64,000 nucleotides of DNA from Pseudomonas fildesensis (GTDB lineage: Bacteria; Pseudomonadota; Gammaproteobacteria; Pseudomonadales; Pseudomonadaceae): contig NZ_LFMW01000007.1 in assembly GCF_001050345.1 (NCBI RefSeq), positions 644,410 through 708,409 on the forward strand, read 5' to 3'. Under the pieces are notes generated by a model that searched no databases, was not told the origin of the DNA, and was given only the letters and a program-made list of their open reading frames with translations. This document shows positions 28,920 through 39,306 of this stretch, piece after piece. The stretch's first letter is position 1, and the number at the start of each line of letters is the position of its first letter. The position numbers were made by a program, and so were the translations under genes.

Positions 28920-30368
28920 TTAGTTAAGCGATACACCCAGTGCCGTTGCGATTGCTTCTCCATAAGCAGGATCTGCCTTGTAGAAGTGCTGCAATTGACG
29001 CTGAACCACATCACTGGAAACCCCGGACATTGCGCCCGCGATGTTGTTGATGAGCAGCGCTTTCTGCTCATCGTTCATCAGGCGGAACAGCGCACCGGCG
29101 TGGCTGTAGTAATCAGTGTCTTCGCGGTGATCGTAACGATCAGCGGCACCGCTCAAAGCCAAAGCTGGCTCAGCATACTGAGGCGCTTGCTTCGGGGCGT
29201 CAGCGTAGCTGTTCGGCTCGTAGTTGGGAGTCGCACCGCCATTGCTGCCGAATGCCATCGAACCATCACGCTGGTAGCTGTTCACTGGGTTACGCGGGGC
29301 ATTCACCGGCAGTTGCTGGTGGTTGGTGCCGACACGGTAGCGATGAGCATCTGCGTAAGCAAACACGCGGCCCTGCAGCATGCGGTCTGGCGACAGCCCG
29401 ACACCTGGAACCATGTTGCTTGGACCGAACGCCGCTTGTTCCACTTCAGCGAAGTAGTTCTGCGGGTTGCGGTTGAGTTCAAGTTCGCCGACTTCGATCA
29501 GTGGGAACTCTTTCTGCGACCAGGTTTTGGTCACGTCGAAAGGGTTCTCGTAGTGAGCGTTCGCCTGAGCCTCAGTCATGATCTGGATGCAGACGCGCCA
29601 TTTCGGGAAGTCACCGCGCTCGATCGCACCGAACAGATCACGCTGGGCGTAATCAGGATCGGTACCCGCCAGGCGTGCGGCCTCGGCCGGCGCCAGGTTC
29701 TTGATGCCTTGCTTGGTCTTGTAGTGCCACTTAACCCAGTGCCGCTCGCCCTTGCCGTTAATCAGGCTGTAGGTGTGACTGCCGAAGCCGTGCATGTGAC
29801 GGTAGCCATCGGGGATGCCACGGTCCGAAAACAGAATGGTGACCTGGTGCAGCGCCTCTGGAGAGTGCGACCAGAAGTCCCACATCATCTGCGCGCTTTT
29901 CAAGTTGCTTTGCGGCAAGCGTTTCTGGGTGTGGATAAAATCCGGGAATTTCAGTGGGTCGCGAATGAAGAACACAGGCGTGTTGTTACCGACGATGTCC
30001 CAGTTACCTTCTTCGGTATAGAACTTCAGGGCAAAACCACGTGGGTCGCGCTCGGTGTCTGCCGAACCGCGCTCGCCACCTACCGTGGAGAACCGCAGGA
30101 ACGTCGGCGTTTGCTTGCCGATGGATTCGAACAGCTTGGCGCTGGAGTACTGGGTGATGTCTTGGGTGATGGTAAAGGTACCGTAGGCACCCGAACCTTT
30201 GGCGTGCACGCGACGCTCAGGGATGTTTTCACGGTTGAAGTGAGCGAGCTTCTCGATCAGATGGAAATCATCGAGCAGCAACGGGCCACGCGGGCCCGCA
30301 GATCGGGAATTCTGGTTGTCCGCAACGGGAGCGCCGCTGGCGGTAGTAAGGACTTTATTCTGGCTCAT
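28920..30368 (-). CDS. katA: KatA, heme catalase (clade 3, monofunctional)
   Basis: The 482-residue enzyme disproportionates hydrogen peroxide. Catalytic His55 lies in [12 protein letters not shown], the partner Asn in [11 protein letters not shown], and the heme-ligating Tyr in [14 protein letters not shown]. Length fits the small-subunit clade 3. The start at 30368 (MSQNKVL) has GAGGGA eight bases upstream; an in-frame TTG two codons earlier is less likely. The neighbouring ftnA suggests coordinated handling of iron and peroxide. Expression control was not identified apart from a near-palindrome 70–100 bases upstream. Confidence 0.96.
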   Translation of the reverse strand: MSQNKVLTTASGAPVADNQNSRSAGPRGPLLLDDFHLIEKLAHFNRENIPERRVHAKGSGAYGTFTITQDITQYSSAKLFESIGKQTPTFLRFSTVGGERGSADTERDPRGFALKFYTEEGNWDIVGNNTPVFFIRDPLKFPDFIHTQKRLPQSNLKSAQMMWDFWSHSPEALHQVTILFSDRGIPDGYRHMHGFGSHTYSLINGKGERHWVKWHYKTKQGIKNLAPAEAARLAGTDPDYAQRDLFGAIERGDFPKWRVCIQIMTEAQANAHYENPFDVTKTWSQKEFPLIEVGELELNRNPQNYFAEVEQAAFGPSNMVPGVGLSPDRMLQGRVFAYADAHRYRVGTNHQQLPVNAPRNPVNSYQRDGSMAFGSNGGATPNYEPNSYADAPKQAPQYAEPALALSGAADRYDHREDTDYYSHAGALFRLMNDEQKALLINNIAGAMSGVSSDVVQRQLQHFYKADPAYGEAIATALGVSLN

Positions 30369-30445
30369 GCTCAATTTCCCTCAGGTCGGACTTGGAACTG
30401 CCGGCTAATCGGCTTGGAGGAAGTATTTATCATCAGCATGACGCT

Positions 30446-30465
30446 TACAAATTCATTAAATTGTA
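30446..30465. promoter_or_regulatory. Near-palindrome upstream of katA
   Basis: TACAAATTCATTAAATTGTA has seven of eight arm positions paired. It lies 78–97 bases before the katA start in an A/T-rich stretch where promoter elements would be expected. Which regulator it would serve is unknown; it does not match the four-part OxyR pattern. Confidence 0.35.
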
Positions 30466-30561
30466 GGCCGCAATAGAAAATTACTACCAACCCTCCAAGG
30501 GTCCATAGTGCAGGTCTTGACCTGACGAAAGCTTGTACACATGGCGCTTTTCTTACGCGCA

Positions 30562-30587
30562 CAAAAAACCGGGCACTAGGCCCGGTT
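30562..30587 (-). terminator. Terminator of the alpha operon (after rplQ)
   Basis: Minus strand AACCGGGC, a five-base loop and GCCCGGTT run into TTTTTG (stem 30567–30574 with 30580–30587). Confidence 0.88.
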
Positions 30588-30607
30588 CTTCGTTACAACT
30601 TGTCGTC

Positions 30608-30994
30608 TTACTCGGCGCTTACAGCTTCGCCGGCAGTAGCACGATCAACCAACTCGACGTACGCCATAGGCGCGTTGTCGCCAGTGCGGAAGCCGCACTT
30701 GAGGATGCGCAGGTAGCCACCCTCACGGGTAGCGTAACGCTTGCCCAGGTCGTTGAAGAGCTTACCAACGATAGCTTTCGAACGAGTACGGTCGAAAACC
30801 AGGCGGCGGTTAGCCAGGCTGTCTGTCTTGGCCAAAGTGATCAGCGGCTCAGCAACGCGACGCAGTTCTTTAGCTTTCGGCAGTGTAGTTTTGATCAGCT
30901 CGTGCTCGAACAGCGACACCGCCATGTTTTGAAACATGGCCTTGCGGTGCGAGCTGGTACGGCTCAGGTGACGACCACTTTTACGATGACGCAT
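30608..30994 (-). CDS. rplQ: 50S ribosomal protein L17
   Basis: L17 is a 128-residue protein of the large subunit near the exit tunnel. The opening [20 protein letters not shown] is canonical. It is the last gene of the rpsM–rpsK–rpsD–rpoA–rplQ alpha operon, 41 bases after rpoA, and a terminator follows. The C-terminal extension (about 110–128, ending AVSAE) is typical for gamma-proteobacteria. Confidence 0.98.
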   Translation of the reverse strand: MRHRKSGRHLSRTSSHRKAMFQNMAVSLFEHELIKTTLPKAKELRRVAEPLITLAKTDSLANRRLVFDRTRSKAIVGKLFNDLGKRYATREGGYLRILKCGFRTGDNAPMAYVELVDRATAGEAVSAE

Positions 30995-31035
30995 GGTTCA
31001 TTCCTTACCAAACTCACGTTCGGTGATTACGACGA

Positions 31036-32037
31036 TCAGGCAGTCGCCTTGTCGTCCTTCTTAAGACTTGCAGGCGGCCAGTTGTCGAGGCGCATGCCGA
31101 GGGACAGACCGCGTGAGGCCAGAACGTCCTTGATTTCAGTCAAGGATTTCTTGCCCAGGTTCGGAGTCTTCAACAGTTCTACTTCGGTGCGCTGAATCAG
31201 GTCGCCGATGTAGTAAATGTTTTCCGCCTTAAGGCAGTTAGCCGAACGTACAGTCAGTTCCAGATCGTCAACCGGGCGAAGCAGGATCGGATCGATCTCG
31301 TCTTCCTGCTCGATTACCACTGGTTCGCTGTCACCTTTGAGGTCGACGAACGCAGCCAACTGCTGTTGCAGAATGGTTGCAGCGCGGCGAATAGCCTCTT
31401 CAGGATCCAGAGTACCGTTGGTTTCCAGATCAATAACCAGCTTGTCAAGGTTAGTACGCTGCTCGACACGGGCGTTTTCCACCACGTATGCGATACGGCG
31501 AACCGGGCTGAACGAAGAGTCGAGCTGCAAGCGACCAATGCTGCGGCTTTCGTCTTCATCGCTCTGACGCGAGTCGGCCGGTTCATAACCACGACCACGA
31601 GCTACGGTGAGCTTCATGTTCAGGGCGCCGTTAGACGCCAGGTTAGCGATTACGTGATCGGGGTTAACGATCTCGACATCATGATCCAGCTGAATATCGG
31701 CAGCGGTAACCACCCCCGAACCCTTCTTCGACAAGGTCAGCGTAACTTCGTCACGGCCGTGCAGCTTGATAGCCAGACCTTTAAGGTTCAACAGGATTTC
31801 AATTACGTCTTCCTGTACACCTTCGATGGCGCTGTACTCGTGGAGCACACCGTCAATCTCGGCCTCGACTACTGCACAGCCGGGCATTGAGGACAACAGG
31901 ATGCGGCGCAGCGCGTTGCCCAGGGTGTGGCCAAAACCACGCTCGAGAGGCTCGAGAGTGATCTTGGCGCGGGTTGGACTGACAACCTGCACATCAATGT
32001 GACGGGGTGTCAGGAACTCATTTACCGAAATCTGCAT
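31036..32037 (-). CDS. rpoA: RNA polymerase alpha subunit
   Basis: The 333-residue alpha subunit dimerises through its N-terminal domain (about 1–230) to start polymerase assembly. The flexible linker (about 235–248, acidic EQEDEIDP) leads to the C-terminal domain ([31 protein letters not shown]) that touches UP elements and activators. All expected conserved segments are seen. It lies 22 bases after rpsD and shares its transcript. Confidence 0.98.
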   Translation of the reverse strand: MQISVNEFLTPRHIDVQVVSPTRAKITLEPLERGFGHTLGNALRRILLSSMPGCAVVEAEIDGVLHEYSAIEGVQEDVIEILLNLKGLAIKLHGRDEVTLTLSKKGSGVVTAADIQLDHDVEIVNPDHVIANLASNGALNMKLTVARGRGYEPADSRQSDEDESRSIGRLQLDSSFSPVRRIAYVVENARVEQRTNLDKLVIDLETNGTLDPEEAIRRAATILQQQLAAFVDLKGDSEPVVIEQEDEIDPILLRPVDDLELTVRSANCLKAENIYYIGDLIQRTEVELLKTPNLGKKSLTEIKDVLASRGLSLGMRLDNWPPASLKKDDKATA

Positions 32038-32059
32038 GGATGCACCTATTTTCTAGCCC

Positions 32060-32680
32060 TTACTTGGAGTAGAGCTCGACAATCAGGCTTTCGTTGATGT
32101 CGGCGGACAGATCACTGCGAGCAGGAACGTTCTTGAAAACGCCCGACTTCTTCTCAGTGTCTACTTCTACCCATTCTACGCGGCCACGTTGGGCACACAG
32201 ATCGAGAGCTTGGACAATGCGAAGTTGATTTTTTGCTTTCTCGCGAATCGCGACAACGTCACCAGCACGAACCTGGTAAGACGGAACGTTAACGGTTTGG
32301 CCGTTTACGCTGACGGATTTGTGCGATACCAGCTGACGGGATTCGGCACGAGTCGAACCAAAGCCCATACGGTATACAACGTTGTCCAGACGGCATTCGA
32401 GCAGTTGCAGCAGGTTTTCACCGGTTGCACCTTTCTTGCCAGCAGCTTCTTTGTAGTAGCCGCTGAACTGACGCTCGAGAACGCCGTAAATACGACGGAC
32501 CTTCTGCTTTTCACGCAGTTGGGTGCCGTAATCGGACTGGCGACCGCGGCGTTGGCCGTGGATACCAGGTGCTGCTTCAATGTTGCACTTCGATTCGATC
32601 GCGCGCACGCCGCTCTTCAGGAAGAGATCGGTGCCTTCGCGACGAGCGAGTTTGCATTTTGGACCAATGTAACGAGCCAT
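32060..32680 (-). CDS. rpsD: 30S ribosomal protein S4
   Basis: S4 (206 residues) nucleates small-subunit assembly on 16S rRNA and in enteric bacteria also represses the alpha operon by binding a leader pseudoknot near rpsM. Residues about 95–155 form the S4 RNA-binding domain ([25 protein letters not shown]). The zinc-binding cysteine cluster of some S4 paralogues is absent. No leader like that of E. coli was recognised in the short region before rpsM, so feedback control here is not established. Confidence 0.98.
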   Translation of the reverse strand: MARYIGPKCKLARREGTDLFLKSGVRAIESKCNIEAAPGIHGQRRGRQSDYGTQLREKQKVRRIYGVLERQFSGYYKEAAGKKGATGENLLQLLECRLDNVVYRMGFGSTRAESRQLVSHKSVSVNGQTVNVPSYQVRAGDVVAIREKAKNQLRIVQALDLCAQRGRVEWVEVDTEKKSGVFKNVPARSDLSADINESLIVELYSK

Positions 32681-32698
32681 TCTTTACAATCTCCTGGA

Positions 32699-33088
32699 TT
32701 ACACGCGGCGCTTCTTCGGCGGACGGCACCCGTTGTGCGGGATTGGCGTCACGTCGGTGATGCTGGCGATCTTATAGCCACAGCCGTTCAAAGCACGGAC
32801 AGCAGACTCACGACCTGGGCCTGGACCTTTGACGTTAACGTCGAGGTTTTTCAGGCCGTATTCCAGCGCAGCTTGACCAGCACGTTCAGCAGCTACTTGA
32901 GCAGCAAACGGCGTGGACTTGCGGGAACCGCGGAAACCCGAACCACCGGAGGTAGCCCAAGAAAGCGCGTTACCTTGACGGTCGGTGATGGTCACGATTG
33001 TGTTGTTAAAAGAAGCATGGATGTGGGCGATGCCATCAACCACTGTCTTTTTAACTTTTTTACGAGGACGAGCAGCAGGTTTTGCCAT
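32699..33088 (-). CDS. rpsK: 30S ribosomal protein S11
   Basis: S11 is 129 residues, located on the platform of the 30S subunit, near the Shine–Dalgarno helix. The C-terminal [17 protein letters not shown] is canonical; the Asn in PHNG is the residue converted to isoaspartate in E. coli. Eighteen bases separate it from rpsD. Confidence 0.98.
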   Translation of the reverse strand: MAKPAARPRKKVKKTVVDGIAHIHASFNNTIVTITDRQGNALSWATSGGSGFRGSRKSTPFAAQVAAERAGQAALEYGLKNLDVNVKGPGPGRESAVRALNGCGYKIASITDVTPIPHNGCRPPKKRRV

Positions 33089-33118
33089 GATTAATTTCCT
33101 GTCGATTCGCGTGGGCGA

Positions 33119-33475
33119 TTACTTGCGGATCGGCTTACGCGGACCTTTACGGGTACGCGCGTTAGTCTTGGTACGCTGACCGCGCACTGGAAGACCACGA
33201 CGATGACGCAGACCACGGTAGCAACCGAGGTCCATCAAACGCTTGATTTTCATGTTGATTTCGCGACGCAGGTCACCTTCAGTGGTGAACTTCGCCACTT
33301 CGCCACGCAACAGCTCAATCTGCTCGTCGCTCAGATCTTTAATCTTTGCGGCTGGGTTTACCCCAGTATCTGCGCAAATTTTCTGCGCAGTAGTGCGACC
33401 AACACCATAGATGTAGGTCAGCGAGATAACAGTGTGCTTGTTATCTGGAATGTTAACGCCTGCAATACGGGCCAT
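33119..33475 (-). CDS. rpsM: 30S ribosomal protein S13
   Basis: S13 has 118 residues and forms bridges to the large subunit and contacts tRNA at the P site through its basic tail ([21 protein letters not shown]). It is the first gene of the alpha operon. It stands behind its own promoter (33535–33563) and a hairpin that closes the upstream spc message, rather than being simply continued from it. Confidence 0.98.
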
Positions 33476-33534
33476 TCAGTGGGACTCCAATTGACAGCTA
33501 CCTACGCCCCGGAAGCCAAGAAATAGGGCGCGAG

Positions 33535-33563
33535 ATAATATCGCTGTAATAACAAATAATCAA
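33535..33563 (-). promoter_or_regulatory. Sigma70 promoter of the alpha operon
   Basis: On the minus strand TTGATT (33563–33558), a 17-base spacer and TATTAT (33540–33535) form a near-consensus promoter. The transcript would start near 33528, giving a leader of about 50 bases for rpsM. The -35 is directly joined to the 3' end of the hairpin stem at 33564–33587. Confidence 0.75.
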
Positions 33564-33587
33564 CCCGGCAGCGCACTAGCTGCCGGG
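33564..33587 (-). terminator. Hairpin ending the spc transcript, fused to the alpha promoter
   Basis: CCCGGCAGC (33587–33579), loop and GCTGCCGGG (33572–33564) form a perfect 9-bp stem with a 6-base loop, followed by TTGATTATTTGTTATT, which is T-rich but interrupted. The tail doubles as the -35 of the next promoter. Confidence 0.65.
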
Positions 33588-33604
33588 CTTCAAGCGGATC
33601 ACAC

Positions 33605-33721
33605 TCAGCCTTGGCGCTGTTTGTGACGCGGTTCCGCGCTGCAAATTACTCGAACAACACCTTCGCGGCGAATAATTTTGCAGTTACGGCACAGCTTTTT
33701 CACCGATGCACGAACTTTCAT
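33605..33721 (-). CDS. rpmJ: 50S ribosomal protein L36 (zinc form)
   Basis: This 38-residue protein was missed by ORF length limits. It reads [15 protein letters not shown]... with Cys11, Cys14, Cys27 and His32, the complete zinc ribbon of the C+ form of L36. It follows secY by 27 bases and ends the spc operon, matching the P. aeruginosa order. Zinc-free L36 paralogues made in zinc shortage, if any, would be encoded elsewhere. Confidence 0.96.
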
Positions 33722-33748
33722 CACCAACTCCTCGAACCTTATGGGTAC

Positions 33749-35077
33749 TCAGCGCAACATGCCGCTGCCGTAACCCTTCAGGTTGGCTTTCTTCATCAGG
33801 GATTCGTACTGGTGCGAAACGAGGTGCGATTGTACTTGGGACATGAAGTCCATCACAACCACGACCACGATCAGCAACGAGGTCCCGCCAAGGTAGAACG
33901 GAACGTTTGCTGCAACCACCAGGAACTGGGGCAACAAGCACACGGCCGTCATATATAGAGCACCGAACAGGGTCAAACGAGTCAGAACGCCATCAATGTA
34001 GCGCGCAGACTGCTCACCTGGACGAATGCCCGGAATAAAGGCACCGGACTTCTTCAGGTTTTCCGCTACGTCTTTCGGATTGAACATCAACGCCGTATAG
34101 AAGAAGCAGAAGAAAATAATCCCTGCACTAAACAGCAGAATATTCAACGGCTGACCAGGAGCGATCGACTGAGAGAGGTCCTGCAGCCAGCCCATGTTTT
34201 CAGACTGACCAAACCAGGTACCCAACGAAGCCGGAAACAGCAAAATGCTGCTCGCGAAAATTGCCGGAATAACACCGGCCATATTCACTTTCAGCGGCAA
34301 GTGGCTGGTCTGCGCAGCAAAAACCTTACGGCCCTGCTGACGCTTGGCGTAGTGAACAGCAATACGACGCTGGCCACGCTCAATGAACACCACAAAACCG
34401 ATAATCGCTACTGCCAGCAAACCGATAGCAACCAGGGCAAAAATATTGATATCACCCTGACGTGCAGACTCGAAAGACTGCCCAATCGCTCTCGGAAGAC
34501 CGGCGACGATACCTGCGAAAATCAACATCGAGATACCGTTACCAACACCACGCTCAGTAATCTGCTCACCCAGCCACATCATGAACATCGCACCAGCCAC
34601 AAACGTGGATACCGCGACGAAATGGAAGCCAAAGTCACCAGTGAACGCAACACCCTGCCCTGCCAGGCCAACGGACATGCCGATAGCTTGAACCAGAGCA
34701 AGAGCGACAGTGCCGTAGCGGGTGTACTGGCTAATCTTGCGACGGCCAGCTTCACCTTCCTTCTTCAACTGCTCCAACTGCGGGCTGACGGCGGTCATCA
34801 ATTGCATGATGATCGATGCCGAAATGTACGGCATGATCCCCAGTGCAAAGATGCTCATCCGTTCCAGCGCGCCGCCGGAAAACATGTTGAACAAGCTAAG
34901 AATGGTCCCCTCATTCTGTCGAAACAGGTCTGCGAGTCGGTCCGGGTTGATACCTGGAACCGGGATGTGTGCGCCTATTCGGTAGACGATAATCGCCAGG
35001 AACAGAAAACGCAGACGAGCCCAAAGTTCAGACATACCGCCTTTGCCGAGCGCTGAGAGAGCACCTTGCTTAGCCAT
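33749..35077 (-). CDS. secY: SecY, protein translocase channel subunit
   Basis: SecY (442 residues) is the pore of the SecYEG translocon in the inner membrane, with ten membrane helices, an N-terminal cytosolic tail and the conserved loops used by SecA and ribosomes (for example [20 protein letters not shown]). The ATG at 35077 abuts the rplO stop at 35078 directly. It belongs to the spc ribosomal operon as in nearly all bacteria. Confidence 0.98.
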   Translation of the reverse strand: MAKQGALSALGKGGMSELWARLRFLFLAIIVYRIGAHIPVPGINPDRLADLFRQNEGTILSLFNMFSGGALERMSIFALGIMPYISASIIMQLMTAVSPQLEQLKKEGEAGRRKISQYTRYGTVALALVQAIGMSVGLAGQGVAFTGDFGFHFVAVSTFVAGAMFMMWLGEQITERGVGNGISMLIFAGIVAGLPRAIGQSFESARQGDINIFALVAIGLLAVAIIGFVVFIERGQRRIAVHYAKRQQGRKVFAAQTSHLPLKVNMAGVIPAIFASSILLFPASLGTWFGQSENMGWLQDLSQSIAPGQPLNILLFSAGIIFFCFFYTALMFNPKDVAENLKKSGAFIPGIRPGEQSARYIDGVLTRLTLFGALYMTAVCLLPQFLVVAANVPFYLGGTSLLIVVVVVMDFMSQVQSHLVSHQYESLMKKANLKGYGSGMLR

Positions 35078-35515
35078 TTATTCCTCGAACTTGCCGCCAG
35101 CTGCTTCGATAGCCGAACGCGCACCTTTGGTGGCGCCGATTCCCTTGCCGATAGTGACAGCGCGAGTCACTTCACCGGACAGCATGATTTTCACACGCTG
35201 TACGTTGACGTTGATCACGTTGGCATCTTTCAGGGTCTGCACAGTAACGATGTCGCCTTCAACTTTAGCCAGCTCGGACAAACGCACTTCTGCGCGGTCC
35301 ATGGCTTTCAGTGATACGAAACCGAACTTAGGCAGGCGACGATGCAGCGGCTGTTGACCGCCTTCAAAGCCTGGAGCGATGGTGCCACCGGAACGGGAGG
35401 TCTGACCTTTGTGGCCACGGCCACCAGTCTTACCCAAACCGCTACCGATACCACGGCCCGGACGATGCTTTTCGCGACGGGAACCCGGCGCTGGACTCAG
35501 ATCATTGAGTTTCAT
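35078..35515 (-). CDS. rplO: 50S ribosomal protein L15
   Basis: L15 has 145 residues, an extended glycine-rich basic N-terminal arm ([20 protein letters not shown]) that winds into 23S rRNA and a globular C-terminal domain. Three bases separate it from rpmD and none from secY, so translation is probably coupled. Confidence 0.98.
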   Translation of the reverse strand: MKLNDLSPAPGSRREKHRPGRGIGSGLGKTGGRGHKGQTSRSGGTIAPGFEGGQQPLHRRLPKFGFVSLKAMDRAEVRLSELAKVEGDIVTVQTLKDANVINVNVQRVKIMLSGEVTRAVTIGKGIGATKGARSAIEAAGGKFEE

Positions 35516-35518
35516 CGA

Positions 35519-35695
35519 TTAACCCTCGACTCGCAGCATGTAGTAAGCCTTGTTGATCATCCCGCGATTCTCGGGAGTATCCTGGACTTCTACAGTGTGA
35601 CCGATGCGACGCAGCCCCAGACCCTTAACGCACAATTTGTGGTTAGGGATGCGGCCGGTCATGCTTTTGATCAGCGTTACTTTAACGGTAGCCAT
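35519..35695 (-). CDS. rpmD: 50S ribosomal protein L30
   Basis: The 58-residue L30 reads [20 protein letters not shown]... and ends ...MLRVEG. It was too short for automatic ORF calling here. It fits exactly between rpsE and rplO with two- and three-base gaps, and both start and stop codons are clean. Confidence 0.97.
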
Positions 35696-35697
35696 GA

Positions 35698-36198
35698 TCA
35701 GAAGATCTCCTTGACGCTTTTACCACGCTTGGCGGCAATGGATTCAGGAGACTGCATTGCTTTCAAACCTTTGAACGTAGCGTGAACCACGTTTACTGGG
35801 TTAGTCGAGCCGTAGCACTTGGCCAGAACGTTCTGAACGCCAGCAACTTCGAGGACAGCACGCATAGCGCCGCCAGCGATGATACCGGTACCTTCAGAGG
35901 CAGGCTGCATGTACACCTTAGAAGCGCCATGAGCGGACTTCATTGCGTACTGCAGAGTGGTGCCGTTCAGATCAACTTGGATCATGTTGCGACGAGCAGC
36001 TTCCATTGCCTTCTGGATCGCAGCAGGCACTTCACGTGACTTGCCACGGCCGAAGCCAACACGCCCTTTACCATCACCCACCACGGTCAACGCGGTGAAA
36101 GTGAAGATACGGCCGCCTTTAACGGTTTTGGCTACGCGGTTAACTTGAACCAGCTTCTCAATGTAGCCTTCGTCGCGCTTTTGGTCGTTATTTGACAT
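35698..36198 (-). CDS. rpsE: 30S ribosomal protein S5
   Basis: S5 (166 residues) has the double-stranded-RNA-like N-terminal fold and lies on the solvent side of the 30S near the decoding centre, shaping accuracy. Its [19 protein letters not shown] and conserved loop [12 protein letters not shown] are typical. Two bases separate it from rpmD and three from rplR. Confidence 0.98.
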
Positions 36199-36201
36199 AA
36201 C

Positions 36202-36552
36202 TTAGAACTCCAGCCCAGCTTCACGAGCAGCATCAGCCAGCGCCTTGACGCGACCGTGGTACTTGAAGCCAGAGCGGTCGAAAGCCACCTGCGAGACGCC
36301 AGCGGCTTTTGCACGCGTAGCGACCAGCTGGCCAACCTTAGTGGCCGCGTCGATGTTGCCAGTGGCACCATCACGCAGTTCTTTATCCAAAGTCGAGGCG
36401 CTTGCCAGGACTTTGTTGCCGTCGGCCGAGATGACCTGGGCGTAGATGTGCTGCGACGAGCGGAACACGCAGAGACGCACGACTTCGAGTTCGTGCATTT
36501 TCAGGCGTGCTTTGCGAGCGCGACGCAGTCGAGTAACTTTTTTGTCGGTCAT
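36202..36552 (-). CDS. rplR: 50S ribosomal protein L18
   Basis: L18 (116 residues) binds 5S rRNA with L5 and L25. The basic N-terminal tail ([17 protein letters not shown]) and the [26 protein letters not shown] end are canonical. It continues the spc operon after rplF with a ten-base gap. Confidence 0.98.
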   Translation of the reverse strand: MTDKKVTRLRRARKARLKMHELEVVRLCVFRSSQHIYAQVISADGNKVLASASTLDKELRDGATGNIDAATKVGQLVATRAKAAGVSQVAFDRSGFKYHGRVKALADAAREAGLEF

Positions 36553-36562
36553 TTGCTATGCC

Positions 36563-37096
36563 CTACTTCTTCTTGGCTTCTTTACGACGGACGACTTCGT
36601 CCGCGTAGCGCACACCTTTGCCTTTGTACGGCTCTGGTGGACGGAAGTCGCGGATCTCAGCGGCCACCTGACCTACCAGCTGCTTATCAATACCCTTGAT
36701 CAGGATATCGGTCTGGCTAGGGGTCTCAGCGGTGATGCCTTCCGGCAGTTCGTAATCCACTGGGTGCGAGAAGCCAAGGGCCAGGTTCAAAACCGTGCCT
36801 TTTGCTTGCGCTTTGTAACCAACACCGACCAGCTGGAGCTTGCGCTCGAAGCCTTGGCTTACGCCTTGGACCATGTTGTTTACCAACGCACGAGTGGTAC
36901 CGGCCATTGCGCGAGTTTGTTGATCGCCATTGCGAGCAGCGAAACGCAGCTCACCAGCTTCTTCAACGATCTCAACGGACGAATGGATGTTCAGTTCGAG
37001 AGTGCCCTTGGCACCCTTCACCGAAAGCTGTTGGCCTGCGAATTTTACTTCGACACCGGCTGGCAGCTTAACGGGGTTCTTAGCGACGCGTGACAT
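36563..37096 (-). CDS. rplF: 50S ribosomal protein L6
   Basis: L6 (177 residues) consists of two similar domains and lies near the factor-binding site at the base of the L7/L12 stalk. Start [17 protein letters not shown] is standard and the C-terminal basic tail ([18 protein letters not shown]) contacts 23S rRNA. Confidence 0.98.
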   Translation of the reverse strand: MSRVAKNPVKLPAGVEVKFAGQQLSVKGAKGTLELNIHSSVEIVEEAGELRFAARNGDQQTRAMAGTTRALVNNMVQGVSQGFERKLQLVGVGYKAQAKGTVLNLALGFSHPVDYELPEGITAETPSQTDILIKGIDKQLVGQVAAEIRDFRPPEPYKGKGVRYADEVVRRKEAKKK

Positions 37097-37108
37097 GCTT
37101 ATCCCCCC

Positions 37109-37501
37109 TTAGAACACAGTGCAAAGAACTTCGCCGCCGACACCGGCAGCGCGCGCAGCACGATCCGTCATCACACCTTTGTTGGTGGAGACGATAGACA
37201 CACCGAGACCGCCACGAACTTTTGGCAGATCATCGACGGACTTGTACTGACGCAGGCCTGGACGGCTAACGCGCTTCACTTCCTCGATGACCGGACGGCC
37301 TTCGAAGTACTTCAGCTCGATGGACAGCAGTGGTTTGATTTCGCTGCTGATCTGATAACCCGCAATGTAGCCTTCGTCTTTCAGGACTTTGGCAACAGCA
37401 ACCTTCAACGTGGAAGATGGCATGCTTACGACGGACTTTTCAGCCATCTGGGCATTACGGATACGAGTTAGCATGTCCGCTAACGGGTCCTGCATACTCA
37501 T
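37109..37501 (-). CDS. rpsH: 30S ribosomal protein S8
   Basis: S8 (130 residues) binds the central domain of 16S rRNA and in E. coli represses the spc operon. The opening [18 protein letters not shown] is canonical. Unlike most junctions of this operon, 208 bases separate it from rpsN. That gap holds a hairpin, a promoter and a second short stem (TAGCC-GCAA-GGCTA, 37530–37543) followed by seven T on the minus strand, so expression of the second half of the spc operon seems separately set. Confidence 0.98.
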   Translation of the reverse strand: MSMQDPLADMLTRIRNAQMAEKSVVSMPSSTLKVAVAKVLKDEGYIAGYQISSEIKPLLSIELKYFEGRPVIEEVKRVSRPGLRQYKSVDDLPKVRGGLGVSIVSTNKGVMTDRAARAAGVGGEVLCTVF

Positions 37502-37598
37502 GGGCTAGACGCTCCTAATACAAAAAAATTAGCCTTGCGGCTACATATGTCACCGAGAATCTCCGAGCATAAAACACACGGGCTCAGGCGAGCCGCGT

Positions 37599-37627
37599 AT
37601 TTTAGACACACTACGGAAATGAAACAA
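37599..37627 (-). promoter_or_regulatory. Candidate promoter of rpsH within the spc operon
   Basis: TTGTTT (37627–37622), a 17-base spacer and TAAAAT (37604–37599) are followed by a GC-rich ACGCGGCTCGCC discriminator, as in growth-controlled promoters. The -35 uses the end of the hairpin at 37623–37646. Confidence 0.6.
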
Positions 37628-37646
37628 GCCCCAAAAGGGGCTTGTT
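37622..37646 (-). terminator. Internal hairpin between rpsN and rpsH
   Basis: AACAAGCCCC and GGGGCTTGTT (37637–37646 with 37623–37632) make a perfect 10-bp stem with a TTTT loop, followed by TCATTTCC. The tail is only moderately T-rich, so termination may be partial. Confidence 0.55.
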
Positions 37647-37709
37647 CCAGATTCAAGGTCACCGGCGGTCAGTATCTTGCGAAACCTACCACCTGGACTT
37701 TGAAAGTAC

Positions 37710-38015
37710 TTACCAGCTGGCTTTAACCAGACCTGGTACGTCACCACGCATTGCCGCTTCACGCAGTTTGTTACGGCCGAGGCCGAACTTGCGGTAAACG
37801 CCGTGTGGACGACCGGTCAGGCGGCAGCGGTTACGCATGCGCGAAGCGCTTGCGTCACGTGGCTGCTTCTGCAGAGCAACTGTCGCTTCCCAACGTGCTT
37901 CTGGACTTGCGTTCAGATCAACGATGATTGCTTTCAGTGCTGCACGCTTCTTGGCGTACTTGGCAACCGTGAGCTGACGCTTCAGCTCGCGGTTTTTCAT
38001 GCTCATCTTGGCCAT
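37710..38015 (-). CDS. rpsN: 30S ribosomal protein S14 (zinc-free long form)
   Basis: S14 is 101 residues in the long form without CxxC pairs, so no zinc is needed. The ATG at 38015 ([14 protein letters not shown]) is chosen; the longer frame reaches into rplE. It lies in the head of the 30S subunit near the A site. Its gene is followed by the 208-base non-coding gap before rpsH. Confidence 0.97.
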   Translation of the reverse strand: MAKMSMKNRELKRQLTVAKYAKKRAALKAIIVDLNASPEARWEATVALQKQPRDASASRMRNRCRLTGRPHGVYRKFGLGRNKLREAAMRGDVPGLVKASW

Positions 38016-38028
38016 GGTCCTACTCCAA

Positions 38029-38568
38029 TCAGTTGCGGAACGGGAATTTGAAAGCACGCAACAGGGCGCGACCTTCATCATCGTTCTTGGCAGTGGTGGT
38101 CAGGGTGATGTCCAGACCGCGGAGAGCATCGATCTTGTCGTAGTCGATTTCCGGGAAGATGATCTGCTCTTTCACGCCCATGCTGTAGTTACCACGACCA
38201 TCGAAGGACTTGGCATTCAGGCCGCGGAAGTCGCGAACCCGAGGCAGGGAGATCGACAGCAGACGATCCAGGAATTCATACATACGCTCACGGCGCAGGG
38301 TCACTTTGACGCCGATCGGCCAACCTTCACGGACTTTAAAGCCAGCGATGGATTTCCGAGCGTAAGTCACAACGACTTTTTGACCGGTGATCTTTTCCAG
38401 GTCAGCAACAGCGTGCTCGATGACTTTTTTGTCGCCGACCGCTTCGCCCAGACCCATGTTCAGGGTGATTTTGGTAACGCGTGGAACTTCCATCACGTTC
38501 GAAAGCTTAAGTTCTTCCTTAAGCTTCGGTGCGATTTCTTTCCAATAAATCTCTTTTAGTCGTGCCAT
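38029..38568 (-). CDS. rplE: 50S ribosomal protein L5
   Basis: L5 (179 residues) carries 5S rRNA into the large subunit and contacts P-site tRNA. The opening [20 protein letters not shown] and the end ...[12 protein letters not shown] are standard. Thirteen bases separate it from rpsN and twenty from rplX. Confidence 0.98.
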   Translation of the reverse strand: MARLKEIYWKEIAPKLKEELKLSNVMEVPRVTKITLNMGLGEAVGDKKVIEHAVADLEKITGQKVVVTYARKSIAGFKVREGWPIGVKVTLRRERMYEFLDRLLSISLPRVRDFRGLNAKSFDGRGNYSMGVKEQIIFPEIDYDKIDALRGLDITLTTTAKNDDEGRALLRAFKFPFRN

Positions 38569-38588
38569 GGTCTTCTACCTAGCAGTGT

Positions 38589-38903
38589 TCAAGCATCAAC
38601 CGCTTTTTGGGTCGACTTGAAGACACGAATTTTCTTGCCATCTTCTACTTTGAAACCAACGCGGTCAGCCTTGTTGGTTTCGCCGTTGAAAATGGCGACG
38701 TTAGAAGCGTCCAGCGGAGCTTCTTTTTCGACGATACCGCCTTGTACGCCCGACATAGGGTTAGGCTTGGTATGACGCTTAACCAGGTTCAGACCACCAA
38801 TAACCAGACGGTTATTAGCGAGAACCTTAAGCACCTTACCGCGCTTACCTTTGTCTTTGCCGGCGATCACGATGATCTCGTCGTCACGACGAATCTTTTG
38901 CAT
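38589..38903 (-). CDS. rplX: 50S ribosomal protein L24
   Basis: L24 (104 residues) is an assembly initiator binding the 5' end of 23S rRNA. The KOW motif [21 protein letters not shown] is at residues about 7–27. Eleven bases after rplN. Confidence 0.98.
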   Translation of the reverse strand: MQKIRRDDEIIVIAGKDKGKRGKVLKVLANNRLVIGGLNLVKRHTKPNPMSGVQGGIVEKEAPLDASNVAIFNGETNKADRVGFKVEDGKKIRVFKSTQKAVDA

Positions 38904-38914
38904 GTCGGATCTCC

Positions 38915-39283
38915 TTACAGCACTTCTGGGGCGAGCGAGACGATCTTCATGAACTTCTCAGTACGAAGTTCACGGGTCACTGGCCCAAAGATACGGGTGC
39001 CGATCGGCTCTTGCTTGTTGTTCAGAAGAACAGCAGCGTTGCCATCAAAGCGGATAATGGAGCCATCTGCACGGCGTACGCCGTGACGGGTGCGGACTAC
39101 AACAGCAGTCATCACTTGGCCTTTTTTCACCTTACCGCGAGGAATTGCTTCCTTCACGGTAACTTTGATGATGTCACCGATACCAGCGTAACGACGATGG
39201 GAGCCACCCAGCACCTTGATGCACATAACGCGGCGAGCGCCGCTGTTATCGGCCACATCGAGCATGGATTGAGTCTGAATCAT
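38915..39283 (-). CDS. rplN: 50S ribosomal protein L14
   Basis: L14 (122 residues) sits at the subunit interface and is the docking site of the silencing factor Rsf[29 protein letters not shown] is the canonical opening. It heads the spc operon in E. coli; here only 23 bases separate it from rpsQ and I see no promoter, so the S10 and spc operons look continuous. Confidence 0.98.
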   Translation of the reverse strand: MIQTQSMLDVADNSGARRVMCIKVLGGSHRRYAGIGDIIKVTVKEAIPRGKVKKGQVMTAVVVRTRHGVRRADGSIIRFDGNAAVLLNNKQEPIGTRIFGPVTRELRTEKFMKIVSLAPEVL

Positions 39284-39306
39284 ATAATTTCTCCGACCCC
39301 TAGTCC

